DNA of 64,000 bases from JAFAXA01 sp963777325. Its GTDB lineage: Bacteria > Pseudomonadota > Alphaproteobacteria > Acetobacterales > Acetobacteraceae. The translations under genes were made by a program, and so were the position numbers. The notes beneath the pieces are model-generated. The model was not told where the DNA came from and did no database searches. It worked only from the letters and a program-made list of their open reading frames with translations. The stretch covers positions 1 to 64,000 of the forward strand of contig CAVZQE010000020.1 of NCBI GenBank assembly GCA_963777325.1, written 5' to 3'. How positions within the stretch are numbered: the first letter of the stretch is position 1; each line of letters opens with the position of its first letter. Positions 20,318-29,654 of this stretch are shown one piece after another.

Positions 20318-20635
20318 TCAGGGTACGCGGACGAAAATGTCTCGGCCCTCCGTCTTGACCTCGAACACCTCGATATCGGCTTCGACCGGAGGGCAGAGGG
20401 CCTTGCCGTCCCGGACGTCGAACTTGCCGCCATGCAGCGGGCATTCGAGCTCGTCGTCCTCCAGCCAGCCATCCGACAGCCTGGCGTATTCATGCGTGCA
20501 GACATTGTCGGTCGCGTGCAGCGCTCCGTCCCGCGTGCGGCAGAGCGCCACGTCCCGGTCGCCGACCCGGACGCCGATCACCTCGCTCTTGCCCACGTCC
20601 GACACCGACGCCACCCGCACCCACTCGCCCGGCAT
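20318..20635 (-). CDS. Rieske-type non-haem iron ferredoxin
   Basis: Intact 105-residue single-domain protein. The [2Fe-2S] ligands are Cys46 and His48 in NVCTHEYARL and Cys65 and His68 in CPLHGGKF. Small soluble Rieske proteins of this type pass electrons to ring-hydroxylating oxygenases or act as the small subunit of nitrite reductase. Neither partner is near, so the role is open. Start ATG 20635 (MPGEWVRVASVSDVG); it is divergent from the exporter gene. Confidence 0.93.
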   Translation of the reverse strand: MPGEWVRVASVSDVGKSEVIGVRVGDRDVALCRTRDGALHATDNVCTHEYARLSDGWLEDDELECPLHGGKFDVRDGKALCPPVEADIEVFEVKTEGRDIFVRVP

Positions 20636-20734
20636 CCTGGCCCCCTCCGATCCCCGGGCCTGCACATAGCACGGCTGCGGCCGCGCGGCACTTGGCAGGA
20701 TTGGCACGCCGGGAAAGTGCTGCCAGAAGGGCCG

Positions 20735-21907
20735 ATGCCTGCTCGTTGGTGGCTGCCGCTGCTGCTCGGCGTTCTGTCCGCCGTCGGTCCGCTCTCGACG
20801 GACATGTACCTGCCCGGCTTCCCGGCGATAGAGGCGGCGTTCGCCCGGCCGGCGGGCACCGCGCAGATCACGCTCGCGGCCTGGTTCGCGGGGCTCGCGG
20901 CAGGCCAGATGATGCAGGGGCCGCTATCCGACCGGTTCGGCCGGCGCGGGCCGCTGTTCGCGGGCGCGCTGCTGTTCACGGCCGCTTCGGCCGCGTGCGC
21001 GCTCGCGCCCAATCTCGCCTCGCTCACGGTCGCGCGGGCGGTCGCCGCCTTCGGCGGGTCCGCCTGCATGGTCATTCCCCGCGCCATTGTCCGGGATCTG
21101 GCGGACGGACATGAAGCCGCCCGGCTCATGTCGCAGCTGATGCTGGTTATGGGCGCGGCTCCGATCCTTGCCCCTACATTCGGCGGCGCAATCCTCGCCG
21201 TCTCGAGCTGGCGGGCGATCTTCTGGATCACCACCGCTTTCGGCGCGCTCTGCGTGCTGCTGGTCGGGCTGCTGGTGCCCGATACGCTGCCCGCGAAGTA
21301 CAGGCAGCGCCTCCGGCCGGCGGAGCTGATCGTCCGCTTCGGCACGATCGCGGTCGAACGCAGCTTCATCACGCATGCGCTGCAAGGCGGGTTCGCCCTG
21401 TTCGGCCTGTTTGCCTATATCAGCGGCTCGCCGCCGATCTACATCCAGATGTTCGGCCTGACGCCCGAGCGGTACGGCATCATCTTCGGGCTGTGCGCGG
21501 CCGGCTATATCGGCGCGTCGCAGGTCAATGCGCGCATCCTGCCCCGGTTCGGCTTCTCCCGCGTGCTCCGGACCGGGTCTTGGGTGGGGGTCGCCGCCGC
21601 GGCCGTGCTCACGGTCGTGGCCTTCGCCGGCGTCCGGCAGCTTTGGGCTGTCGCCCTGCCGATCTTCGTGTTCATGAGCAGCCTCGGCTTCGTCACTCCG
21701 AATGCCACCATCGGCGCCCTGGCCCGCCACCCCGCGCAGGCCGGGACCGCGACCGCGCTGATGGGCACCTTGCAGTTCCTGCTCGGAGCGGCGAGCGGTC
21801 TGCTGGTCGGTCTGCTCGATGACGGCACCGCGCGCCCCATGGCATTGCTGATGCTGGCCGGGGCGGTCGCCGCGCTGCTCGCCGACCGGTGCCGGCCGCG
21901 CGCATAG
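20735..21907 (+). CDS. Bcr/CflA family multidrug efflux transporter (MFS)
   Basis: Intact 390-residue major facilitator with about 12 hydrophobic helices. PLSTDMYLPGFPAI at the N-terminus is characteristic of Bcr/CflA exporters; the cytoplasmic loop 2-3 motif reads GPLSDRFGRRGPL. It is taken as a proton-driven exporter of drugs or small metabolites in the inner membrane; the substrate is unknown. Start ATG 20735 (MPARWWLPLL). A longer upstream frame exists but is antisense to the Rieske gene. lrgA follows after 12 bases. Confidence 0.92.
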   Translation: MPARWWLPLLLGVLSAVGPLSTDMYLPGFPAIEAAFARPAGTAQITLAAWFAGLAAGQMMQGPLSDRFGRRGPLFAGALLFTAASAACALAPNLASLTVARAVAAFGGSACMVIPRAIVRDLADGHEAARLMSQLMLVMGAAPILAPTFGGAILAVSSWRAIFWITTAFGALCVLLVGLLVPDTLPAKYRQRLRPAELIVRFGTIAVERSFITHALQGGFALFGLFAYISGSPPIYIQMFGLTPERYGIIFGLCAAGYIGASQVNARILPRFGFSRVLRTGSWVGVAAAAVLTVVAFAGVRQLWAVALPIFVFMSSLGFVTPNATIGALARHPAQAGTATALMGTLQFLLGAASGLLVGLLDDGTARPMALLMLAGAVAALLADRCRPRA

Positions 21908-21919
21908 GGGAGACAGGGG

Positions 21920-22275
21920 ATGCTGATCGCATTGCTCATACTGCTCGGCTCGCAATTGCTGGGCGAAGCGGCCACGCGCCTGCTCGGGCTCACGATCCCC
22001 GGTCCGGTGCTGGGCCTCGTCCTGCTCGCGGCGGCGGCGGCATCGTCCGTCAGGGTGCGAGATGCGGTCGAGCCGACCGCTACCGGGCTGCTGCGGCATC
22101 TGTCGCTGCTGTTCGTGCCGGCGGGCGTCGGCATCGTGCAGCATCTGCCGCGCCTTCTCTCGGAGGGCGTCGCGATCGGCTCGGCGGTATCGTCTCGACC
22201 GCAGCGACGCTGGCGGTTACGGCGCTGACCTTCCAGGCGGTCGCGCGGCAACTGGGCTGCGGGAGGAGCGCTGAT
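21920..22275 (+). CDS. lrgA: LrgA/CidA family protein, one frameshift near the end
   Basis: Holin-like small membrane protein: LIALLILLGSQLLGEAATRL then LTIPGPVLGLVLLAAAAA and LLFVPAGVGIVQHLPRLL. A frame change near 22185 moves to IVSTAATLAVTALTFQAVAR, the fourth helix, after which it ends at or near TGA 22273-22275, overlapping the lrgB ATG. LrgAB-type pairs affect murein hydrolase activity or export of small metabolites such as pyruvate or glycolate. Start ATG 21920 with GGGGAGACAGGGG upstream. Confidence 0.9.
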
Positions 22276-22987
22276 GCACTCGTTCGAGCTCTGGGTCTAT
22301 CTCTCGACCACGCCGCTGCTGTGGCTCACGGCGACGCTCGCGGCGTACGTGCTTGCCGACCAGATCTCAGTGCGGCTGCACCGCAATCCGGCGGCAAACC
22401 CGGTTTTGATCTCGGTCGCGATCCTGGTTACCATCCTCGAGCTCACCGGCACGCCGTACCAGACGTATTTCGCCGGCGCGCAGTTCGTGCATTTCATGCT
22501 CGGCCCGGCGACCGTGGCGCTCGCGATTCCGCTGGTCGCGCAGGCCGCGCTTGTGCGGCGCATGCTGCTGCCGAAGGTGGCGGCGCTGGTGTGCGGATCG
22601 CTGACCGCGACGCTGAGCGCGGTCGCGGTCGCCTGGATGCTGGGCGCGTCGCGGCAGACGATCCTCTCGATCGCGCCGAAATCCGTGACGGTGCCGATCG
22701 CGATGGCGATTTCCGAAGGCATCGGCGGCCTGCCGACGCTCACCGCCGTGCTCGTCATGCTGACCGGCGTGCTCGGCGCTGTCCTCGTGACCCCGGTGAT
22801 AAACCTGCTGCGCGTCACCGATTATGGCGCGCGCGGCTTCGCGGCCGGCCTCGCCGCGCACGGTCTCGGCACCGCCCGGGCGTTCCAGGTGAACGAGCTC
22901 GCGGGCACCTTCGCGGGCCTCGGCCTCGCGCTCAACGGCCTGATCACGGCGATCCTGGTGCCGCTGCTCGTCGGCCTGTGGCGCTGA
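22274..22987 (+). CDS. lrgB: LrgB family protein
   Basis: Intact 237-residue membrane protein and partner of LrgA. Family marks are FMLGPATVALAIPL, LPKVAALVCGSLTA, LAPKSVTVPIAMAISE-like text (read here as IAPKSVTVPIAMAISE), and HGLGTARAFQVNELAGTFAG. It overlaps the end of lrgA and the start of the pseudouridine synthase gene, so the three are probably transcribed together. Close plant and bacterial relatives move glycolate/glycerate, but bacterial roles vary. Confidence 0.93.
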   Translation: MHSFELWVYLSTTPLLWLTATLAAYVLADQISVRLHRNPAANPVLISVAILVTILELTGTPYQTYFAGAQFVHFMLGPATVALAIPLVAQAALVRRMLLPKVAALVCGSLTATLSAVAVAWMLGASRQTILSIAPKSVTVPIAMAISEGIGGLPTLTAVLVMLTGVLGAVLVTPVINLLRVTDYGARGFAAGLAAHGLGTARAFQVNELAGTFAGLGLALNGLITAILVPLLVGLWR

Positions 22988-23637
22988 CGCCGCCGCCGGT
23001 CCTGTTCCGCGACAATCGCTTCGTCGTGCTCGACAAACCCGCCGGTCTGCCGGTGCATGCCGGGCCGCGCGGCGGAACGAGCGTCGAGACGTTTTTCCCC
23101 GCGCTCAGCCGTCGTCCCACCGGTCCGTGGCTCGTCCACCGGCTCGACGCGGACACCTCCGGCTGCCTGCTGATCGCGCTCCGCCACGCGGCCCTGATCG
23201 CGGCGCAGGCGGAGTTCGCGTCCGGGCGCGCCGAGAAGATCTACTGGGCGGTGGTGCGCGGCGTCGCCGGACCGTGCGAGCGGTGTCATGGACGCGCCGG
23301 TCTTGCGCCGCACGGGTCCGGGTGGCTGGCGCATGGCGCTCGACCCGGCGGGCCAGAGGGCGGTGACGGAGTGGGCGGTGCTTGGCCGCGCGCCGGGAAT
23401 GGCATGGCTGCGGCTGCGGCCTCGGACCGGGCGCACGCACCAGATCCGGCTGCACTGCGCCGAGGTGCTGGGCTGTCCGGTCCTCGGCGACGCGCTCTAC
23501 GGCGGCGGCGGACGGCTCGCTGCATCTGCTCGCGCGTTCGCTTACGCTCGCGCTGACCCCGCCGGTCTCGGCCTTGGCCACGCCGCCCGCCGCACATGCG
23601 TGCGGCGCTCGCGTCATGCGGCTGGCGGACGGACTAG
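22978..23637 (+). CDS. RluA family pseudouridine synthase, frameshifted
   Basis: The catalytic Asp motif is WLVHRLDADTSGCLLIA; before it lies FVVLDKPAGLPVHAG, and after it EKIYWAVVRG and RPRTGRTHQIRLHCAEV with LGDALYGG, all typical of RluA-type enzymes. GTG 22978 overlaps the lrgB end by ten bases. Breaks occur near 23285 and 23525; the last piece LHLLARSLTLALTPP ends at TAG 23635-23637. There is no N-terminal S4 domain, as in the RluA/TruC-like short forms. The target RNA is unknown. Confidence 0.9.
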
Positions 23638-24533
23638 GCTGCCGACGCTGTAGAGCGTGTCGATCACCCGGTCGAGGCTCGGTCGCCAGGCCGGCATCGT
23701 CACCCCGAAGGCGCTGGGCGGCGAGGCCGCAATCCAGCCGGGAGTCGGCGGGGCGCTTGGCCGGGGTCGGCCAGTCGGCGGTGCGCGATCGCCTCGATCG
23801 CGGGCAGCGGCGACGCCGTAGCGGGCGGCGCTCTCGAAGATGGCGGTCGCGAAGCCGTGCCAGGTGGTCGCAGCCGGTGCCGGCGAGCGTGGAACACGCC
23901 GGCGTAGCCGGTCGCCAGCTGCGCGGAAGCGGCGGCGATGTCGAGGATCGCGGCCGCGAGGTCGTCGGCGCTGGTCGGGCAGCCACGCTGGTCCGCGACG
24001 ACCCGCAGCCGGTCGGTCTCGCTGCGCCGCGCCCAGCATGGTGCGCACGAAGTTCTTGCCCGTCGCGGCATAGACCCAGGAGGTGCGGAGCACGACGGCC
24101 GCGGGCAGGCGGCCAGCACCGCCTCCTCGCCGGCCAGCTTGCTCGCGCCATAGACGCCCTGCGGGTCGGTCGGGTCGGTCTCGACGGTAGGGCGCGCCCT
24201 TGTTGCCGTCGAACACGTAGTCGGTCGAGACGTGGATCAGCGGGATGCCGCGCTCGGCGCATAGCGCGCGCCAGCCGCGCCGGGCCCGTCGCGGTTGGCG
24301 CGATACGCCGCCTCGGCGTCGGTCTCGGCGGCATCGACCGCCGGTATAGGCGGCGGCGTTGACCACCAGCGCCGGGCGCGGCCGCGGCGAAGCGTGCGCC
24401 CGATCGTCTCCGGCCGGTCGAAGTCGAACTCCGGGCCGGCCGACGCGGCGCACCGGCATGCCGCCGCCCGGCGCCGCGCGCCAGCGCCGTCGCGAGCTGG
24501 CCGGAGCCGCCGGTGACCAGGATCGGCGCTCAC
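23614..24533 (-). CDS. rfbD (rmlD): dTDP-4-dehydrorhamnose reductase, frameshifted
   Basis: Last step of dTDP-L-rhamnose synthesis, reducing the 4-keto group. Seen in pieces: APILVTGGSGQLATALA (Rossmann motif), VVNAAAYTAVDAAE-type segment, PLIHVSTDYVFDGNKGAPY, VVLRTSWVYAATGKNFVR and the C-terminal WRPSLDRVIDTLYS. GTG 24533 overlaps the rfbC end, but an indel in the first codons is needed to enter the frame. Its stop 23614 overlaps the end of the convergent pseudouridine synthase gene by 24 bases. At least seven breaks. Confidence 0.9.
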
Positions 24534-25094
24534 GCCGCGGAACCAGACCGGCGCACTCGGCCAGCGCGCGGCAGCACCCGGTCCTTGTCCGACAGGATCG
24601 CCTCTTCCGCGCCGACCGGCCAGGCGATCGCCGAGCGCCGGGTCGTTCCAGATCACGCCGCGCTCGGCGGCGCGGTCGTAGGGGGCGGTGACCTTGTAGA
24701 TCACCTCGGTATCCGGCTCGAGCGTGCAGTAGCCGTGCAGGAAGCCGCGGCGGCACCCAGAGCTGCTGCCAGTTCTCGGCGCTCAGCACGGCGCCGACAT
24801 GCCGGCCGAAGGTGGGCGAGCCGTGCCGGACGTCGACCGCGACGTCCCAGATCGCGCCCCGCACCACGCGCACGAGCTTGCCCTGCGCGTTGCGGGGCGA
24901 TCTGGCAGTGCAGCCCGCGCACCACGCCGCGATCGGCGGAGAGGCTGTGGTTGTCCTGCACGAACGGGCCGGGCGATGCCGGCCTCGGCGATACGCGCCG
25001 CGTTCCAGGTCTCGGAGAAGAAGCCGCGCGCGTCGCCGAAGCGCGGCGGCGTGACCAGGATCACGTCCGGGATGGCGAGGCGTTCGACCTTCAT
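24530..25094 (-). CDS. rfbC (rmlC): dTDP-4-dehydrorhamnose 3,5-epimerase, frameshifted
   Basis: Cupin-fold epimerase. Pieces: MKVERLAIPDVILVTPPRFG then DARGFFSETWNAARI, the conserved QDNHSLSADRGVVRGLHCQ (catalytic His), LVRVVRGAIWDVAVDVR, GSPTFGRHVGAVLSAENWQQ and ERGVIWNDPALGD. ATG 25094 overlaps the rfbA stop as ATGA. The end is assigned to TGA 24530-24532 at the rfbD start. Breaks lie near 24975, 24900, 24755, 24690, 24625 and 24550. The third gene of rfbBACD. Confidence 0.9.
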
Positions 25095-25978
25095 GCGATG
25101 CTGCGCCCTCGGCGAGTTCGCAGCAGCACCCGGCCGAGCTCGGTCTTGCCGAGGCGCGCGCGCGTGCTGGCGCAGCAGGTCGGCGTCGATGAAGCCCATG
25201 CGGAACGCGACCTCCTCCGGGCAGCCGACCAGCATGCCCTGCCGCGACTGGATGGTCTGCACGAAGGTCGCCGCCTGCAGCAGGCTGTCCGGCGTGCCGG
25301 CGTCGAGCCAGGCGCAGCCGCGCGCCAGCCGCTCGACGTGCAGGCTGCCCTCCTCCAGATAGACCCGGTTGAGGTCGGTGATCTCCAGCTCGCCGCGCGC
25401 CGAGGGCCGGATGCGCGGCGGCGATGTCGCGTCACGCGGCGCGTCGTAGAAATAGAGCCCGGTGACCGCCCAGTTCGAGACGCGGCGCGGCCGGCTTCTC
25501 GACGATCTCGAGCGCCCGGCCGTGGCGTCGAACGCGACGACGCCGTAGCGCTCCGGGTCGCGCACCTGGTAGGCGAACACGGTCGCGCCCTCGCGGCCGC
25601 GCGGCGGCGCCGCGCAGCATGGCGCGAGAGGTGGTCGCCGAAGATCAGGTTGTCGCCGAGCGCGAGCGCGCAGGGCTCGCCCGCGATCCAGTCGCGGCCG
25701 ATCAGGAAGGCCTGGGCGATGCCCGTCCGGCTTCGGCTGCTCGGCGTAGGCGAAGCGCACGCCGAAGCGGCTGCCGTCGCCGAGCAGGCGGCGGAACTGC
25801 GGCAGGTCGTCGGGCGTGGAGATCACCAGGATGTCGCGCGATGCCGGCCAGCATCAGCGTCGACAGCGGGTAATAGATCATCGGCTTGTCGTAGACCGGC
25901 AGCAGCTGCTTGCGACGCCGCCAGGGTCATCGGGTGCAGCCGGGTGCCGGAGCCGCCGGCGAGCAGAATGCCCTTCAT
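25091..25978 (-). CDS. rfbA (rmlA): Glucose-1-phosphate thymidylyltransferase, frameshifted
   Basis: Makes dTDP-glucose from dTTP and glucose-1-phosphate. The N-terminus holds the nucleotide signature in MKGILLAGGSGTRLHPMTL (split from the following part by one indel), then KPMIYYPLSTLMLAGI, LVISTPDDLPQFRRLLGDGS, YAEQPKPDG, ALALGDNLIFG, and AWLDAGTPDSLLQAATFVQ near the end. ATG 25978, stop TGA 25091-25093 overlapping rfbC; about 295 residues. At least six breaks between 25120 and 25920. Confidence 0.92.
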
Positions 25979-25988
25979 GCGCTAGTCC

Positions 25989-27062
25989 TTATCGCTCGGG
26001 CGCGGCCGAGCCGAGCCGCTGCGCCGGCGTAGCGCCGCGGCGCGGATCGGCCTCCCACCAGGCGCGGTTCTCCAGATACCAGTCGATGGTCCGCGCAGGC
26101 CGCGCTCGAAATCGTGCGGCGCCTGCCAGCCGAGCGCCGCCTCGGCGCGCGACGGGTCGATCTCGTAGCGGAAATCATGGCCGGGCCGGTCGGTGACGAA
26201 GCGGATCAGCCGCTCGCGCGGCCCGGCCGGATCGGGCTGCGGCGCGTCGAGCACGGCGCAGATCGCCTCGCACCACCTCCAGGTTGCTGCGCGGCTGGCG
26301 CGCGCCGATGGCGTAGGTGGCGCCGGGCTCGCCGCGCTCCAGCACCCGCACCAGCGCCTCCGCGTGATCGTCCACGAACAGCCAGTCGCGCAGGTTCGAG
26401 CCGTCGCCGTAGACCGGCAGCGCGCTTGCCTTCCAGCGCGTTCAGGGTGACCAGCGGGATCAGCTTCTCCGGGAATTGCCACGGCCCGTAGTTGTTGGTC
26501 GTGTTGCTGACGATGGTCGGCAGGCCGTAGGTGTGGCGCCAGGCGCGCACCAGATGGTCGGAGGCCGCCTTGCTGGCCGAATAGGGGCTGCGCGGGTCGT
26601 AGGGCGTGGTCTCGGTGAACGGCGGATCGTCCGGCGCCGAGCGCGCCGAACACCTCGTCGGTGGAGACGTGGTGGAAGCGGAACGCGGCCCGTCTGCGCC
26701 GCGTCCAGCCCGAGCCAGTAGGCGCGCGCCGCCTCCAGCAGCGTGAAGGTGCCGACGATGTTGGTGTGGATGAAGTCGGCCGGGCCGTCGATCGAGCGGT
26801 CGACATGGCTCTCGGCCGCGAGATGCATCACCGCGTCCGGCTGGTGGGTCGGCGAAGACCTCGCCGCATGCGCGCGGCGTCGGCGACGTCGGCGCGGACC
26901 AGGATGTGCCGCGGGTCGCGCGCGGGCCTCCTCCAGCGCCTCCTCGGAGGCGGCGTAGGTCATCTTGTCGACGTTGACGACGCTGTGGCCGGTGTCGCGG
27001 ATCAGGTGGCGGACGACGGCGGAGCCGATGAAGCCGCAGCCGCCGGTCAGTAGGATCTTCAT
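25989..27062 (-). CDS. rfbB (rmlB): dTDP-glucose 4,6-dehydratase, frameshifted
   Basis: First gene of the dTDP-rhamnose operon; an extended SDR. N-terminal MKILLTGGCGFIGSAVVRHL, then VNVDKMTYA, AVMHLAAESHVDRSIDGP, FHHVSTDEVFG, a Tyr-Lys active-site region around the YSASKA-type segment near 26565, IVSNTTNNYGPWQFPEKLIP, and RPGHDFRYEIDPSRAEAALG. ATG 27062, stop TAA 25989-25991; 358 codons. Breaks lie near 26940, 26850, 26695, 26645, 26425, 26270 and 26100. Rhamnose made here would go to lipopolysaccharide or exopolysaccharide; no glycosyltransferase lies next to it in the window. Confidence 0.93.
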
Positions 27063-27242
27063 CGAACGCAGTGCCGCTCCCGAAGGGTCGCGGCGGTCTT
27101 TAGGCGCTCAGGCGACGGGGTGTCCAGGCGGGACAGCCGGGGCGACGCTTACCCGAGCGCCCACCCGTGCGATCCGCAACGCTTGACACTGGGCCTGGGC
27201 GCAGCACCATGCGATCTGCATTGTGGTTCACAATGATGGAAG

Positions 27243-27686
27243 ATGCCCGAGGAGTTCAAGCTCAGGATTTGGGATTCAAGCGAAACGGCCAAGCGGACCT
27301 TCGGCCGTTTGTGCCAAGCGGTGAACGAGAACGGGGGGAGTGTGCGGCTGCTTGGCACCGCGGAGGAACCCTTGCTGGTGCTGGCTGACATAGACGATCA
27401 TCCCGAAGAACCGGGTGATGTCACGCTTGGCATCGACGAGGCGAAGTCGGACTGGCCGGCCGTGACCACGGCGGCAGCCGTCTTCGGCACGCGCTTTCGG
27501 ATCAGAGGCAAGGCCCGAATGCGTGCGGTCCTCTTCAAGAGCCCCGACGCGCAGCATCCGGCTGAGCGCTATCGGCGCTCCGACTCTCCCGATGCGAACC
27601 GCCTTGCGCAGCAAATGGAAATGCTGGCGAAGGAGGTGCGTAAACTCGGCCAAAAACTGGCCCGCGTCATCGCCGACCGGGCATGA
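27243..27686 (+). CDS. Hypothetical protein of lower GC content
   Basis: Intact 147-residue frame from ATG 27243. I do not recognise a family. The first two thirds look like a small alpha/beta fold (EEFKLRIWDSSETAKRTFGR, LLVLADIDDHPEEPGDV, AAAVFGTRFRIRGKARMRA); the end is a charged helix (LAQQMEMLAKEVRKLGQKLA) that could be a coiled coil. No signal peptide or membrane segment. Base composition is more even than that of its neighbours, and it is unbroken where both flanks are heavily frameshifted. With the next gene it may be a small acquired insert. Confidence 0.6.
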   Translation: MPEEFKLRIWDSSETAKRTFGRLCQAVNENGGSVRLLGTAEEPLLVLADIDDHPEEPGDVTLGIDEAKSDWPAVTTAAAVFGTRFRIRGKARMRAVLFKSPDAQHPAERYRRSDSPDANRLAQQMEMLAKEVRKLGQKLARVIADRA

Positions 27687-27879
27687 TAGCGACTTGGATG
27701 ATGTGGCAGGCCAAGAGCCTCACGCCACAACGGCCTTCTCAGCGCCCGCTTTGCCGATCCTGGTTGCAGCGCAGATCTGCAAGCGGCACATGCAGCGCCT
27801 ACAGCAGTTGCCTGACGAGCTCGCAGCCACAAGAAGTCGGTTCTTTTATCCTGTGAAATGACTTGCTGGAGAAATTTCC

Positions 27880-28206
27880 ATGCTGACACTGGTTTGTAGC
27901 AAGAGGACCAAAAAGATCCTGCAATCTACCCTGGAGAAGAACCTGAAGTCTGCCCTCAAACGCCAGGGCACAAAAAATATCGGCTATCCCGGCGGCAATG
28001 TCGATGAGATCATTTACTCGAGGGGAAAGGGGAAGCTTTGGTGCGCGTTCATTCCCCCTTCCCAGAACTCCGCTGTGCCACGCTACTGGAACGGCTTCGG
28101 CATCTACAACCCGGATAGACCGGCACAGACGAGCGTGGTCGAGATCAATATCCCCACCCCTAGCAATAGCGCCCAGGTCGCGGGGTTCTTCGCCGAGGAC
28201 AAGTGA
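27880..28206 (+). CDS. Hypothetical protein of clearly lower GC content
   Basis: Intact 108-residue frame. Preceded by GGAGAAATTTCC, a good ribosome site, and by an AT-richer stretch (27830-27880). Lys-rich N-terminus (CSKRTKKILQSTLEKNLKSA), then KNIGYPGGNVDEIIYSRGKG and KLWCAFIPPSQNSAVPRYWN with several aromatic residues; no signal peptide. I do not recognise the family. It resembles small proteins of unknown function found in genomic islands. Codon use with AAA, AAT and TTT differs from the host-like genes around it. Confidence 0.65.
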   Translation: MLTLVCSKRTKKILQSTLEKNLKSALKRQGTKNIGYPGGNVDEIIYSRGKGKLWCAFIPPSQNSAVPRYWNGFGIYNPDRPAQTSVVEINIPTPSNSAQVAGFFAEDK

Positions 28207-28225
28207 GACCGAAGGCGTGTTCCTG

Positions 28226-28812
28226 ATGCACAGTGGTCGCATCGGCGGAGGGCGGACGGGGATCGGAAAGGAGCCCCTGTTCGCCTGGACCCGGCTGCGG
28301 CGGCTGCTCGCCCGGTTCGCGTCCTTGGTCGCCGCCGTGGAGGCCGGGCGGGTTTCCGTTCGCCGCCGGGAACGGCCGCCTCGTCGCGGCCGCGCACCTG
28401 GCGCCGCGGCGATCGGTTGCCGGGCGGATCGGGCTGGCTGCTCAAGCTCGCGCCAGCGCTGGATACACGGATCGGCCGCTCGCAGCTGGAAAGCCTGCTC
28501 GGCGACCCCGAACTCGCCGCACTGCTCGCGCAGGCGCCGCAGGCGGGACGCATCCTGCGCCCGCTGTGCCACGCGCTGCGGATCGAGCCGCCGCCCGCGC
28601 TGCGGCTGCCGCGCCGCGACCGTGCCCGGCGCCGCCGGGATCGTTCCAGCGGCACGGAAGCCGGGGCGGCGGGCGGCGAAGCGCGACCGGCACGGCGGCC
28701 CCTTCTGCCGCTGTGGCTGACCCGGCCCGCCGCGCCGCCGCTGCCGACGCCGGAGGGAATGCCCGCCGACGCGCCGCCTCATCCGGCGAGGGCCGGACCG
28801 CCCGGAACCTGA
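28226..28812 (+). CDS. Conserved hypothetical protein, frameshifted
   Basis: Pieces in three frames form one protein: FAWTRLRRLLARFASLVAAV, then a Gly/Ala-rich stretch with AGNGRLVAAAHLAPR, then GGSGWLLKLAPALDTRIGRS, QLESLLGDPELAALLAQAPQ and AGRILRPLCHALRI, with an Arg/Pro-rich tail. The middle motif, in which a LLxDPE(L/M)xALL helix is followed by AGRxLRPLC, recurs in unannotated proteins of Rhodospirillales and Acetobacterales, as far as I recall. Function unknown. Start ATG 28226; breaks near 28350 and 28405; stop TGA 28810-28812. Converges with bdhA. Confidence 0.55.
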
Positions 28813-28835
28813 CTGGCGGCCGGACCCCTGCGCGA

Positions 28836-29622
28836 CTAATGCGCCATCCACCCGCCGTCGATCGAGAGCGGGGCGCCGGTGATCGTGCGGGCGTCGTCGG
28901 AGCAGAGGAAGGCGGCCAAAGCGCCGATCTGCTCGGGGGTCGAGAATTCGTGCATCGGCTGCTTCTCGGCCAGCAGTTCTTTCTTCTCCACTTCGAAGCT
29001 CGTGCCGTTCTTCTGCGCCCGGTCGTCGCAGCTGCCGCTCGACCAGCGGCGTCAACACCCAGCCAGGGCAAATCGCGTTCGCGGTCACGCCCGCGTTGGC
29101 GAGCTCCAGCGCCGCGACCTTCGTCACCCCGACCACGCCGTGCTTGGCGGCGACATAGGCGGACTTCTGCGCGCTCGCGGTCAGGCCGTGCGCGGAGGCG
29201 ATGTTGATGATGCGGCCCCAGCCCTTTTCCCGCATCCCCGGAATTGCCGCCCGCATGGCGTGGAACACGGCGGAGAGATTGATCGCGATCACCGCGTCCC
29301 AGCGCTCGGGAGGAAAGTCCTCGATATTGGCGGTGTACTGGATGCCGGCGTTGTTGACGAGGATGTCGAGCGCGCCGTGCTCCCGCTGCGTGTTCCGGAC
29401 GAGCGCCTCGACTTCGGACGGGCGCGACAAATCCGCGCCGTCATAGGTGACGCGCACGCCGAACTCGTCCGCGAGCTTGCGGCGCAGCGTCTCGATCTCG
29501 CTCGCATCGCCGAACCCGTTCAGCGCGATCGCGACGCCATGCCCGGCAAGCACGCGGGCGATGCCGAGGCCGATGCCGCTGGTCGAGCCCGTCACGAGAG
29601 CCACTTTGCCGTGCAGTGTCAT
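28836..29622 (-). CDS. bdhA: 3-hydroxybutyrate dehydrogenase, frameshifted
   Basis: SDR that interconverts (R)-3-hydroxybutyrate and acetoacetate with NAD. VTGSTSGIGLGIARVLAG, LVNNAGIQYTANIEDFPPER, INIASAHGLTAS, and YVAAKHGVVGVTKVAALE match D-beta-hydroxybutyrate dehydrogenases closely; NAICPGWVLTPLVERQ is also typical. A break near 29035 and another near 28975 lead to FSTPEQIGALAAFLCSDDA and the end SIDGGWMAH (TAG 28836-28838). 262 residues. It sits 32 bases after the CoA-transferase stop on the same strand, so the two probably form an operon for ketone-body or polyhydroxybutyrate use. Confidence 0.93.
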
Positions 29623-29654
29623 TCAGCGTCTCCAGGCGGGATTGGTGAGGCCGG

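Noticed and set aside
27063..28230. Prophage or integrative element around the lower-GC gene pair
   Set aside because: No integrase, transposase, attachment repeat or tRNA was found at either side.
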